Shown here: positions 11,841 to 23,329 of the stretch, piece after piece
Position numbering within the stretch: the stretch's first letter is position 1
How the letters are laid out: each line of letters starts with the position of its first letter
Origin: Oehlia diaphana
Taxonomy: Eukaryota > Glomeromycota > Glomeromycetes > Glomerales > Glomeraceae
NCBI GenBank assembly: GCA_003833135.1
Contig: QZLH01000528.1
Coordinates: forward strand, 51,479 to 80,596
Length of the DNA: 29,118 nucleotides
Direction: 5' to 3'
Position numbers and translations under genes: made by a program
Notes under the pieces: model-generated
The model's input: the letters and a program-made list of their open reading frames with translations, nothing else
Database searches by the model: none
What the model was told of the DNA's origin: nothing

Positions 11841-13468
11841 TTTTTTTTTTTTTTTTTTTTATTATATATAGAATTCAACCAACACCTCAAGATTATCAAG
11901 AATTTTCAATTGAAAATGCTCAACTTATTGGAAATGTTCAATTAAATAATAATACGTCAGCAAAACGAAAGAGATCACATCCAATTAAACCAACTTCTTT
12001 AAAGATTATTTATGATCAAGATACTTGGGAAAATCCTTTAACTTATAATTTACCTTTTGAACAATATAATACTCGTAATATTAATAATCCAATCAAAAAA
12101 ACAAAATTAAAAGCGACTATTAAAAGTCCTTTAATGCGTGTAAGGCATAAATTAAAAATTACAATGACTTTTGAAGCTTTAGAAGAGAAAACTTTAGAAT
12201 TAGGATTTCCTATAACTGTTACAACTTTACCTGGTATGGAAGCAGCAAATCATCATTTTAGAACAAATGAAGATTTTAATGAAATTGAATTACCAGCTTA
12301 TGATGATGTTGTTAATCATACTTTATCTCAAGATGGTATTATTTCACGTCCTATAACTCCAAGTGATCATTCTGAAACTCATTCAAGAAGTAGTACTCCA
12401 AATCTTTATGAAGATGTTGGTAGTGGTGATTCTAATATTTCTCGTCCTGTTACTCCAACTCCTCCTCCTCCCTTCTCTGATGAGTCCATAATTAATTTAA
12501 ATACACACACATCACATACAACAACAAATACATCACATACAACAAATACATCAAATACTGCACATACATCAAATACATCTCATACATCACATACAATAAA
12601 TAATACATCTCATACATCTCATACTACAAATACGACAATTCTCTCTTCATCTCCTCCTGATAGTCAATTACTATCTCAACCTCAACCTCAATTAAATAAA
12701 AAGAAAAGTCAACGTTCATTAGCTCAGGCTTTAGGAAGGTTACTTTTACGTTCAGAAAGTTCTTCTCGTCCAAATTCTCCTTCACCGAGTGCTTCTACAA
12801 CACCAACTGTATTAACGCCAGTTACATCTTCATATCAAAACAATAATAATCGCTCAAGAACTCATCCTCAATTGGAAGTAACTCCTTCTTCTTCCCCAAC
12901 TTTTGCTCCACATAATCAACCTACTTCATCTACAAATTCAACAAATAATATAGTTTATCAAGGAATAGGTAATTTATATACTCGAACTGGTCGTGCAAGT
13001 TGGTATCTTAATATGCCTGATGATGATGATGCTCCTACATTAACACCTGAAATTCATTCTGCTCCTTCAAGTCCACGTGAATCTTTGGTTCATATTCCAA
13101 GTTCAAATAATCTTCTTCCTCCTCCAAATCAACAAAGGCGCAATAAAAATAATATACCCTCAGATAGAATGATTCATAGAAGATCTATTTCTTTTGATTC
13201 TTCTCTTACTCAAACAATAATAAATGAATCTTCAATTCCTTCTGGTTCAACTACCACTCCAACAAGATCTAATAATGATAACCCTTCCGAAAACTCTTCA
13301 ATTAGTTCTTTATTAAGACATCCTAGTATTAATAGTCTTAAAGGAATGGTAAAACGTAAGAAAAAACCTGCTACTATTGATGATAATACTTCAAGACTTG
13401 CAATCAACAGAATCGATATAAATATTACTATACCAAGTCCAACTTTAGGAACTTATAATTTAAATTGA
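11113..13468 (+). CDS. Alpha-arrestin-like (arrestin domain) protein, two exons
   Basis: Exon 1 is 11113-11747 and exon 2 is 11872-13468, together 2232 nt (743 aa). The joint is AG|GTGAGT and TATATAG|A with the frame kept. The N-terminal half is an arrestin fold. The Arrestin_N part (about residues 1-150) has YLVSGKLRIIL, IKLKGKSEYSDWE, then TTLPSGVTDLDFEFQ and GLIRYNLVATV. The Arrestin_C part (about 155-335) has YRGQRKNILKYELDIPTV and MRVRHKLKITMTFEA. Residues 352-355 are LPAY, a variant PY motif. The remaining ~380 residues are low-complexity, rich in Ser, Thr, Pro, Asn and His with many SP/TP sites. Residues 422-467 are a Thr-Ser-His-Asn repeat. Fungal alpha-arrestins adapt Nedd4/Rsp5-type ubiquitin ligases to membrane cargo. 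The exact orthologue cannot be told from the sequence. Confidence 0.85.
11748..11871 (+). other. Poly-T intron of the arrestin-like gene
   Basis: This 124 bp intron starts GTGAGTATT and ends TATATAG. Between them are three T runs of about 29 (11774-11802), 31 (11808-11838) and 21 (11840-11860) bases, separated only by a few A residues. Run lengths are error-prone in assemblies, so the exact size may differ. Confidence 0.85.
12500..12640 (+). repeat. In-frame ACA/TCA/CAT minisatellite in the arrestin-like gene
   Basis: Repeats of CATACATCA/ACAAATACATCA type encode a run of Thr, Ser, His and Asn (motifs TSHT and NTSN) at residues 422-467. The frame is kept throughout, so the tract can change length without breaking the protein. 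It lies in the disordered C-terminal tail after the arrestin domains. Confidence 0.85.
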
Positions 13469-14408
13469 ACATTATTTTTTTCACTTGTAAAAAAAAAAAA
13501 AATTACCGAAATGCATTCTGCAGGTCGGATTAATCTTGTAAACTTTTTTTGTTGTAATCTGAATTATTTTATATAATTTTAATAATGAACATTTTAGAAG
13601 AAAAAAAAACTAGAAATTTTAATTTTATATATTATTATTTTATTCATTTATATTTGTATAATAGTTACTAATTACAATAATTTTTTTTTTCATTTTTAAT
13701 TTTAATATTTTCTTAATTTTTTATTTCATTTTTATTATGTAAATAAATTGAAATAAAATTAAAATTCAAATTATGAATTTTAAAGTTCAAACCTCATTCG
13801 TTTTTTAAATGAACAATTAACATTTATCCGTTGCAACTTGCAAGTATAATTCGTTAAAATAGTTAAAAAAAAATTCTGCAAATGCAGTTGGATTCTTGTA
13901 TAATTCGTATAATCCAATCCTATAAAGCAGATCGTATGACAATAATTTATGATTTAAAACAGGAATAAAAATAGATGGAACCGGTGATAACCCTGAACTA
14001 ATCGACCTTATCCAATCCAGATCAAACTTTGATCGGAATGATGCGTTGATTTCAAATTGATCATATTTTTATACCACAAAAGGAGAGTTATAAGTTCAAA
14101 TTTATTTTGTCATATGTTAAAAGCACATGAAGTCATGAAAAGTATCCCTGTGACAATATTTTTATAGAAGTAAATTGAATAAAATCATCACTTTTTAAAA
14201 ATAATTTTTTTGATTATAGATGTATGAAGAATTCACCTTACTATTTTAAAATAATAAAATGAGTTATAAAAACAACTCTTTTTTATAAAATATAAAAAAA
14301 TTTTTTATAAATTTTATAAATTGCAAAAATAGACTATAAAAATCTGTCTTTTATATATATATAAAAAAAAATAAAAAAAAATCAATAATTTTTATGGTTT
14401 TTACTTGG

Positions 14409-14506
14409 GGTGATCATCACCGTTGGCCAGAATTATCAATTTTTACCGGCACTATATTTGTTTAATGCTGGTCGATTGTCATAATTTCAGTCACCGTCGG
14501 TGATAG
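14409..14506. repeat. Imperfect ~100 bp hairpin, MITE-like
   Basis: The perfect 13 bp palindrome GGTGATCATCACC (14409-14421) opens the region and CACCGTCGGTG (14492-14502) closes it. The left arm from about 14414 (ATCACCGTTGG, AATTATCAAT, ACCGGCA) pairs with the reverse complement of the right arm (ATCACCGACGG, AATTATGACAAT, ACCAGCA), with several gaps. It may be a small dispersed inverted-repeat element. No clear target duplication was found. Confidence 0.45.
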
Positions 14507-14934
14507 AAAAAATCAATTTTTATTGTATTAAAAAACTTAAGCATTGCTTGTATTACTTTAAAATTAAAAATGGGGGGTTTTTTTCAATTGTCATGAATAA
14601 ATGCGCACAAGGCAAATTATACAATGATAAAATAGTAATAATTATTTTTAATCATCGGAAGTAATAATTTCTGATTGACAATATATTTTTAACTTATTGA
14701 AATCTTTAAATTAAAAATTAATCTACTTACCAGCCATTCCATCCACTGCTTTTTTAAATTTCTTAGATGCCAGCTCACAAAAATCTTTTAGAAAGTTCTA
14801 TATAAAAAATTTTTTTATTTTTTTCGAAGTCTGATCAAGAATAAATACTTTGATAATCAAAAAAAGGAGTTATTTATGATATCCATATTCCATAAACATT
14901 ATAAAGTTTGATTACATTATTAATCCTGAATTGG

Positions 14935-15600
14935 AAGTCAGAGGAGAGTTGCAACAATTGATATTGTCATCTAATCGAATCTGGAACTCTTGATGCGTCA
15001 AAAGGATGTTACTTGTTCATGGACAGATGGTAAAGTATGGACAAGATAAATCATCAGAATAATACGAAGAGAAATATCTGGAAAAGTACTACACACCCAT
15101 TGTTGAAAAGGCTGTTCTATTACACAGATTCTCTGCAAATGACGCAATGGAGAAGGAATACCAGGTATGTTTACAACTTATACGCAATAGGGATCATGTT
15201 CAAATATGCTTTATAATAAGAATGATGTCTTCTAATGATCTAAAATATCTAAAATGGGATTACTTTTGGCAAAATGGAAAATGTTAGGTAAATATCGGTA
15301 TTCAAATCTCATTAAACTGTAATGATAATGAATTCCATATGGTTATTGATATTAGAGTAACAATGACAATTATACTGAAATCTCTGAAATAAAGATTACA
15401 AAGTTCCCGTGAGGCCTGAAAAGTATGCGATAGATCATCATTTGCTAGTCAGCATAGTTAACAAACTTGTTATCTTAGGCTTTATTAAGAAGATTGTTAG
15501 CTATTCTGAAACTTTTATTAGATCGCTGTCTCACAGTCGGCTTTGCATGACAAAAGGTCAAACAACATCTTTCGTTTTTAGGAAATTCAAACCATAAACG
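14935..15600 (+). other. Possible eroded coding remnant, family unknown
   Basis: The base composition is more balanced than the flanks and short open stretches occur. One is a 62-codon stretch from a GTG at 15409 to 15597 containing KYAIDHHLLVSIVNKLVILG. I do not recognise a family, no splice pattern joins the pieces, and stops interrupt all frames. It may be a dead gene or simply spacer DNA. Confidence 0.25.
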
Positions 15601-17109
15601 AAGGACTGAGAGAAAAAATCGATGCGACAATCACCATATATATAATAACAAATATGGAAATTTTGAAACTTCAACGTTTCAGCGATAAAATTACTGGAAA
15701 ATTCATTCTTAATGATGAGTTTTGCAATTATTAGTAATTTGGTAATATATTACTATTAATTGCTTTCAATTATTATTAATACTAAAATAATATTAAATTT
15801 GCAACTTAAATATTGTAGTTTACTTAGAATTAATATTGCTTAACATGTCTAATAATTTAAAAAAATTTAACTGCAAACTTGTAATTTGAATGATTTTTTT
15901 TTAAAAAAATGATAAGACTTGTATATAATAAAATGCTTTTTTTAGAATTCACGTATACTAATAATCTAACCGATAATAACTTTATACATATTTAAAACAT
16001 ACCAATTGAGAAATAATAAAATCATTGCCAATGTCTTAGTTATGACTGATTGCATTCTGCAATTAAGTAACATATTTACATTTATCCGGTAATCAAAAAT
16101 GCAAGGTTTCGATCATAATATTTATTTTTCTTATATATATTATTATTTCCTATGTATCGAGAATTAATTGCATGATGATTAATTTATATTTTCCGATATG
16201 CAGTTGCATGCATTGCTGGTTAAAAAGACCGGAGATAAGCCACTTAAGATTAAGGGTTTATTGTTTCATTGGTATCATTGGTATAAAAATTACCATGTTC
16301 AAATTCTAATTATCAATTATATTATGCAAAAAAACCAACATTACATGATATATATATATACGAGTTTTCTTAGAATAGTGTATAAGCAAAAATGTAGATA
16401 ACGAGTCATATCTCTCCTCCTTTAATCTACTTATTTACAATTCTTATTGCTATACATTTCATAGAGTTTGATTTATTAAATTTTTACATATCAATCATGA
16501 TTTACCTCAACATCAACCAATGATTTTCCAATCAGAGGAATTGACTAACATATATGAAGCGTTACCCACTTACCCCTCCCCTTTAATCACACCAGAAATT
16601 ACCAAGCTTAAAGTAGTGCAATGATATGCTATAGATGATCTTGCAAAAAAGTTCCTTCTACATTTATAACACATCTCTCTTTTTTTCCTTAGTTGTTGTT
16701 TTTCTTCACTATCTGGCAATTCCCTTAATACTATTCTTAGATCTTTTACTTATCTGATTTAATCATGTTTTTTTACTGAAGTCTCCCAACTTTGGGAACG
16801 TTATTTTACATGACTATTATTATAATTTGTAAAAACGTATTGAATAAAATGTTGATCCTAGTGGATCGTTATTAATGGTCGTAATCAATAGCTTAACATA
16901 ATACTTTTATTAAGTAAAGACCTATATTTTTAACCCCAACTTCTAATAATTATAATATATAAATAATACAAAAAATTATTACTGTAATATATTATTTTAT
17001 TACTAAAATAAATAGGAATTAAATTTTATAAAAAAAATTGATATTCAATAAATACTAACTAATATTACTAAGTCTATAAAATATTAAATAATTACTAACT
17101 ACATTTAAT

Positions 17110-20100
17110 TTACTTATTCTGAGAAAAATTTATTTCAGATGCTTCAGAATTCTGATTTTCTATTATTTCTGTAGAAATTTCTGTTGTATTAGTTTCTAGT
17201 ATTTCAGGTAAAGCTGAATAAGAACTTGAAGGACCTTCAATATGCGAAGTTGGAAATATTCCATGTGTTGGTTTCCAATTGTGTTTATGCCCTTCGCTAT
17301 ATATATCTTCTAATACTTTTTCAAATTTACCTTCTGACTTAAATTGAAGATATTTTTTATATATTAATAAAGCCTATAATGTAAAAATTATTAATTATTG
17401 AAATAAACATAAAATCCAATTACATATTAAAAATTAAATAGGATCCTTACTGTATGTGCATCTTCAATGCTATCATGTGATTCTGTTTGAATATTTTGAT
17501 TAAGAAGATACCATGCTAAGAACCTTAGTGATATTTTTCTATTAAATAGTAAAAAACAAAAATTAAAAATAAAATTTTTGATTCACAATTATCATCCTAG
17601 TATGTTTTACCTTTGTCTATTTTTAATGTGAAAAATATCTACAGTATCAATGACTTGTTCAGGTGGAACTAAAATATCTAAAATAATACATTGTGGTTAA
17701 ATTTTAAATAATTTTTTTATTCTATTTTTACCCAACATTCAACTTACTTATAATACGAAAATCCTTTTTCAATCCATGGCCAACAAGAACACAACCAAGA
17801 TCAAGAAGTAATCGTAATTTTTTATAAGCAATCTATAAATAAAATTTTTTAATTATAATTTTTTATATAATGAATAAATTTACATACAGTACCTTTAAAG
17901 GAACTAAAGTGTGCTTAGATGAACCTGGATCCAAATCACCAGCTAAATTATTTATATAATGTTAGAAAATTATAATTCTACATTTATTAACAAACAATTT
18001 ATTAAAAAAACTTCACCTTTAATTCCAGAATATTCCGTTAAATAATCAACAACCGGTTCTGATGCAGCAATATAATCATCAATAAACGGAATGCCTTCTT
18101 TTGCTCCTTCACCACGCAAGACACTAACACGTGCTAAACTAAGACGACTTGGACGAATTACTGATTTTGTTCCATCACTTCTAATTTCTGTTTCTTCCTA
18201 AAAATGTTAAAAATTGTTAAACATAGTTTTTCATAAATAATTTATGAAGAAATAATAAATTTACCTGACTTAAAGCTACAAATTCAGCATCAATTGCTAC
18301 TAAAGTTCCTGGTTGTGGTAACTCTTCTGGTGTCAACAAATCAACTGATTTTTTATTAGTTAAATAATGCCTATTATGTACATTAATAAATATAAGTAAT
18401 TAATTTTTATTAAACAAAAAAATTTGTATTACTTACTTTGATATTGAAATATCCTTAAATAAGATGGATTTATCAATCTCTGAAGGTAAATCGCTAGTAT
18501 CCATCAAATCTGATATATCAACTCTTGAATAATATAATACAACGGGCATCTAAATATGGCATAAATTATTAGATTTATTATTATTATTTATTTTTACAAA
18601 GGATTATAACTTGCCTTCCAAACTCCTTGAAAATTGAAAACTTCTTGTTCGGTAATATTCTTTACTGAAAAATCATTAAAAAGATACCAAGGACTTTTAC
18701 TTGTAGATTCCAATTCACTTTTAGGTACTATTGATTATTTATAGAATCAATAAAATGATTTTTGTAAATATTATGAGAAAATATAATAAACTACCTTTAA
18801 TAAAAGCAACTAAATGAGGTATTTCTTTTTCAACTCTCACTTGAGAAATTATGGCCTATAAAAACAATTTTATTACTAAGAATTAATAATCCATTGATTC
18901 TTTTGAATCATGATTTGCGGTTAAAAAATAATCCTTTAAAGACCATTAATTCGTAATTAGCATTTTTTGAACTTCCACTAGTATTGATATCTACAATTGC
19001 ATCAGATGATAATTCTTTCACAGTCAAAATATCGTCATCATCTATATCCATGGAAACTCTATGAAAACGAAATCAATAAATTTATAGAATTTTTATATAA
19101 ATCTTTGTAAAAAAATTATATTTAAACACCTTTCTGGTAACCATGCATTTTGTCCATCATGCGTTCTCCAAATTTCTAAAGGAACTGATGTTCCCGCACC
19201 GCAATTTATTGATAATACAGGAGGTAAACTTTTTGGAATCTTTTTAGCTATTGTAGGAACATATTGCTGACAATTATTGCACCAAGCCCTCTGTTGAATT
19301 TCACGTTGAATACTTGTCCGTAAAATATCAACGAAAGCTTTAGTTTTCGATTCTCTTTCTTTTCCTTTATGTGACTTTTATAAAGGACTGAGTTAAATTA
19401 AAAATAATGAATAAAAATTAAAAAACAAGAAAAAAAAAAAATTAAAAAAATTTACTTTGGAAGAAAATTGTAAATCCACAACAAATGAAGTCGTTAAACG
19501 ATCTGTTTGTGTCTCACATTGACACTTGCTTATTGAAGCAACTTGCATTCCAAATAATTGTTGAATCATTGAATGAGATGTTTGTTCTAATGGAAGAGAC
19601 TTTAACAAACGTGGATTGTTATTAGAATTACATTCTTGATGAAGTTGTTCAAGAATGAATCGATTAAAGTTCTGAATGAGCATCGAATAAGGTGTATTTT
19701 CATCTGGTTCATCGGGTTCAAATAATCCAAGAGCCAATGCTAATATATTATAATATATAGAAATTCCCGTGTTAATAAGATCATTATACTATCGAAGAAC
19801 AAATTTTCCTGATAATTTAATAAGTTTACCTTGTGGAATTGTACTGAAAGCCCTCAAGAAATTTGAAGCTTGACAATTCCTTCCCCTAGCATTTTCCAAC
19901 ATGCGAAACAAGAAACCAAGTTCACAGCATAAACAATTTTCTTTTGTACAAGCTGTACCAATATGCGACCTAGTTATTAAACGAAGAACTGGTGTGAAGA
20001 AAAGAACTTGCAATAAAGAATTACAATATGAATTCGCTATATGGGTTTCAAGTCCTGCATAACGACTTTTATTATAGAACCTATAATAAAAAAAAAATCA

Positions 20101-22151
20101 AATTAAATTAACAATAAAGCCGTTTAATAGGAAAACTAAGTTGATTTTAGTCACACTCACTCAAAATCGAAATCATCTACACCAAATCGGCTATATTGAA
20201 TCTCTACTCTTTTATAATATTTAGGCATTTTAGTGCTCGTTGCGTCTAATTCGGCTTCATTATCAAATAATGAAGAAGGTTCCTAATAAAATATATCATA
20301 AATTTCATGAAATCATTAATTTTTTAATAAACATAAACTGATAAAAATAAATAATTTACCCTTGAACTCTTTCCGGATTGTAATTCTCTTTCCTTCTCAG
20401 ATCTAAATTTTGGCGTGCCATCTTTGTGTTTTTTCCTTGAATATCTTACAACTTGATTTCTTTTCACATTTCCTGGATTTGGAGAGTATCCAACAAAATC
20501 TATCATCTTCATATTATTTAAGATATCAGGATCAATTTTTGGTGGAGGATTTCCAACCTCAAACTTCATATTTGATGGCCATACGGAAAGTAATGGTTCT
20601 TTATAATATGGCATACCAATTAAAGATAATGAACTAAAAAAATATATAAAATTAGTTCTAAATACATAAATTAAGCATATAAATTTAATCTCACCTTCTC
20701 TCGCTGGTAGTGATATTTGGTGGTGTTTGGATTGTAGGTAATTCAATTGGATTGGAATATGCATTTATTTTTGCTTCCTTCCTATCTTCCCAAAGATGTA
20801 CAAAACTTGCAGCATCACCAAATGCGAGCATTTCCCCGGAAGCCGATAAATCAATAGCGTTTATATAACTAGATGTGTTTACCTTAAAATTCTCACTACG
20901 TTACTTTTACTTCCTTTTTTTTTAAAAAAAAAAAATATAAAAAAATACCTGATAAAAATGTATATCTGAAGTATTCCCAATATCACAAACATGAAATTGA
21001 CCTGATCGAGATGCAATAAAAACAGTAGTCGAAAGTTTTGGGTGCATTTTAAGGAAACAAGGACCAGTGGGAAATGGCATCGGAACAAGTGGGCGCATTG
21101 TTCTAATGTCATATACTTTAACTAAAGGATCGATAATAAGGTTCCCATGCCTTAAACAACAATATATGCGTGAATTTGAGATTCATAAATATAAATGATC
21201 CAAAATTTAATCATTCATTAATCATGAAAACCTTGCCGAAGATCCGCAAGTCAACAATAAATTTCCAATAGTATCGATATCTGAGATGGTACCAGTATGT
21301 GCTTGAACACGGTGTTCCACCTTAAATGTTCGTGGATCCATTAATGTAACTTCTCCCGAATTAGCACCACAGCAAATCAGCCTTGATTTTCTCATCACCA
21401 CAATATCACTTTCAGATTCCACCTATGCATATCAAATAAATTAATTAAAAATCGAACATTGATGATATTCCTATAAGTGCAATATAAGTACCTTTTTAAC
21501 AACAATGCCTCTTGCAACATTAATAACTAACATATTATGTTGTTTTCCTGCGGCTAAAATTTCTGAATTTGGCATGGTTGTATAAGTCATACAATGCAAA
21601 TCTGTAGTATCTTCATTGCTATTTGTTCATTAATTATTAATAAATTCTAAAATCTATTTACATTATTCAAAAAGATTGAAATGAAAGTAATAACATACCT
21701 TAAGGTCCATTTAATCAATCCCCTTCGATTAGTCATTTTAACAGAATCAGAACATAATGAAATTACACCTTTATCACTAACTAATATTTGTCTAACTGGA
21801 TTTAAATGTGCACGAAAGCTTGTATAACGGTGCAAGCCACTACCAAAATGGGAAGTAACTCGACCCTTTAAAGAGAAATAACATTAATTAATTTACATTC
21901 ATATATAATATTTTGTTTACTTTAATCAACCTGGTTTCATAGGATAAAAAATAAAATCTTTCAAAAATCGATTCTCTTTTCTAACGAATTTTTTGTTTAC
22001 AAAGTCAATGGCATTGTATTTCATAACTAAATACCTTTTCATTTCCGGTCCATAATAATTCTTGATATGGATCAAATGCTATTGCTGATATTGGAGCAGC
22101 AACATTTATATTCGTATCACATGTCGTTCTAACTTCATACCAATTATCCAT
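17110..22151 (-). CDS. PAN2: PAN2, catalytic subunit of the Pan2-Pan3 poly(A) nuclease, 22 exons
   Basis: Exons in transcription order (high to low): 22151-22035, 21865-21699, 21618-21492, 21422-21232, 21150-20949, 20882-20695, 20633-20360, 20282-20161, 20080-19830, 19739-19456, 19374-19130, 19058-18944, 18855-18795, 18727-18615, 18549-18437, 18370-18265, 18197-18017, 17942-17893, 17832-17748, 17677-17611, 17538-17451, 17373-17110. The total is 3411 nt (1136 aa), usual for the family. Order of parts: WD40 propeller (about 15-330, e.g. [17 protein letters not shown]), linker, inactive ubiquitin-hydrolase fold (about 473-840) whose Cys box reads [16 protein letters not shown], then a DEDDh exonuclease with D884 and E886 (IDAEF), D993 (KKDF), H1041 and D1046 (HDSIEDAH). 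All catalytic residues are present. With Pan3 it shortens mRNA poly(A) tails in the cytoplasm. The start at 22151 gives MDNWYEV, like other PAN2 proteins; an in-frame ATG at 22193 would add 14 residues. Confidence 0.95.
18550..18614 (-). other. GC-AG intron in PAN2
   Basis: On the coding strand the exon ends TGGAAG and the intron begins GCAAGT and ends TTTAG. Moving the donor to the next GT (GTTATA) shifts the frame and meets a stop in the next exon. The GC donor instead gives W-K-M-P-V-V-L-Y-Y, the expected WK-P pattern of the PAN2 family. The other introns of this gene use GT. Confidence 0.8.
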
Positions 22152-23069
22152 TATTTTATACTTCAATTCGAAATGAAGTTGATTGAAAATCACAACGCAT
22201 GTAATTTATGGTTTTTTGTCTCGAGTCTGATTGGTTCATAATTTGGTACAACTGATCTATGATTCAAGAATTATATTTTACTCAATTTTAAATTTATAAC
22301 TGTTGTTTTCAACGTAAAGTAATATTTCAACATTGAAGTGACTCTCCAAAGATGAAACCCTCTTTTTTAAAATAAGTTTTCCCGGGACCATAACCGAACA
22401 ACCTCTCACAACGATAGATCTGTGTCTCCCTTCTCACAAATCGAAATTTGGAATAGACTCTCTGTTCAAAAAAACAGCTTCTCTTGTGCAAGAAAAACTG
22501 AAGAGACGCATTAGAAACGTATCGTTCTTGCTGGGGTTTCAGGAGGAAAACTTGATTTTTCTCCTAGTAGGGGACAATATGGCGATTTTATTGGCCAGAA
22601 GCTTAAAAAGAATCCACCAAAGTACGGTCAAACTGAAGAACAGAGCAAAGTAGACATGCTGGGCTTAGTAACAGGCTTTTACTTATCAAGATGCTTGTTC
22701 AGGAAAAAATTTCAACACAAAAGGAATGACTTTTTGCACAGCTTCGGATGAATCCAAAAGAACTTGCATCACTTATTCATTATATTAACGAATGTCTCGA
22801 CGTGAAATCTCTAATCTTAATATTTGATGAGACACAAGTTCTTTGTGAGCCCGAATATGGAGAATACAATGGGAGTTCATCATTAGGAAAAAAAGGAATT
22901 TCTTGCAGGCTTACATTGAACATCTTACCCATCTTCCCGTTACCTGCCTTGTTGCCGGCACTTACATGCATATGGCAAGCGGAATTTCTCTTGTCACCAG
23001 TGTTGGAAAAGTCTCAGGTTGGTTTGCTCATATTGTGCTAAAGCTTCCCTTCCTTTCACAAAACGATAT

Positions 23070-23077
23070 CCCGCGGA
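23070..23077. repeat. 8 bp target-site duplication, left copy
   Basis: CCCGCGGA lies directly before the CAGTG end of the MITE and is repeated exactly at 23272-23279. Eight base pairs is the duplication length of hAT elements. A GC-only-rich octamer repeated by chance at both ends in this AT-rich DNA is very unlikely. Confidence 0.9.
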
Positions 23078-23271
23078 CAGTGATGGTAAATTCCAGTTTC
23101 CAGTGAAAATTTTACTGGAAACTGGAATCTGGAACATTGGAATTTTTAGATTCCAAATTGATTCCAATGATTTCTTGAATCTGGAAATTTAATTCCAATG
23201 CTTCAAAAACCACTGGAATCAATCTGGAATACATGTTTCCAGATTCCAGATTCCAGAAAATGCCAACACTG
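23078..23271. mobile_element. hAT-type MITE (194 bp) inserted in the P-loop pseudogene
   Basis: The ends are CAGTGATGG and, on the other strand, CAGTGTTGG: 8 of 9 bases match, and the CAGTG start is typical of hAT superfamily termini. It is bounded by the exact 8 bp duplication CCCGCGGA. The inside is dense in TTCCAG, CTGGAA, GATTCCA and TGGAATC words that can pair with each other, so most of it can fold. It has no coding capacity. It was presumably moved by an unseen hAT transposase elsewhere in the genome. Confidence 0.9.
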
Positions 23272-23279
23272 CCCGCGGA
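23272..23279. repeat. 8 bp target-site duplication, right copy
   Basis: Exact repeat of 23070-23077. With one copy and the MITE taken out, the reading frame before the element (ending NDIPR) runs on into the sequence after it. Confidence 0.9.
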
Positions 23280-23329
23280 ACCTCGATGCTGTAATTAATC
23301 TGAGGCCGAAATTATAAATTCTTGTTGGT

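Larger units (their letters stand above)
13469..17109. other. 3.6 kb intergenic region between convergent genes
   Basis: It separates the 3' ends of the arrestin-like gene (+) and PAN2 (-). Much is AT-rich with T and A runs. An imperfect hairpin lies at 14409-14506. The segment 14935-15600 is visibly less AT-biased and may be an eroded coding remnant (separate entry). The segment 16500-16680 is also less biased (for example CCCACTTACCCCTCCCC) but has no recognisable protein. No RNA gene was seen. Confidence 0.55.

Noticed and set aside
13210..13407. Minus-strand 65-codon frame antisense to the arrestin-like tail
   Set aside because: A mirror of the coding bias of the plus-strand exon.
16198..16401. 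67-codon frame in the arrestin-PAN2 spacer
   Set aside because: Runs through simple TATATA sequence, with no family match and no splice partners.
19840..20080. Active ubiquitin protease from the USP-like box
   Set aside because: The Cys box reads [11 protein letters not shown], lacking the NTCYMNS catalytic arrangement; this is the known inactive USP fold of PAN2.
20410..20637. Plus-strand 75-codon frame opposite PAN2
   Set aside because: Fully inside the PAN2 exon 20360-20633 on the other strand; the minus-strand protein is clearly the real one.
3132..22151. Functional cluster of Rab3GAP, arrestin-like and PAN2 genes
   Set aside because: The three act in unrelated processes, have mixed orientation and spacers of about 3 kb; ordinary gene neighbours.
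22780..22971. Minus-strand frame opposite the P-loop pseudogene
   Set aside because: The plus strand carries the recognisable nucleotide-binding motifs; the antisense frame has none.
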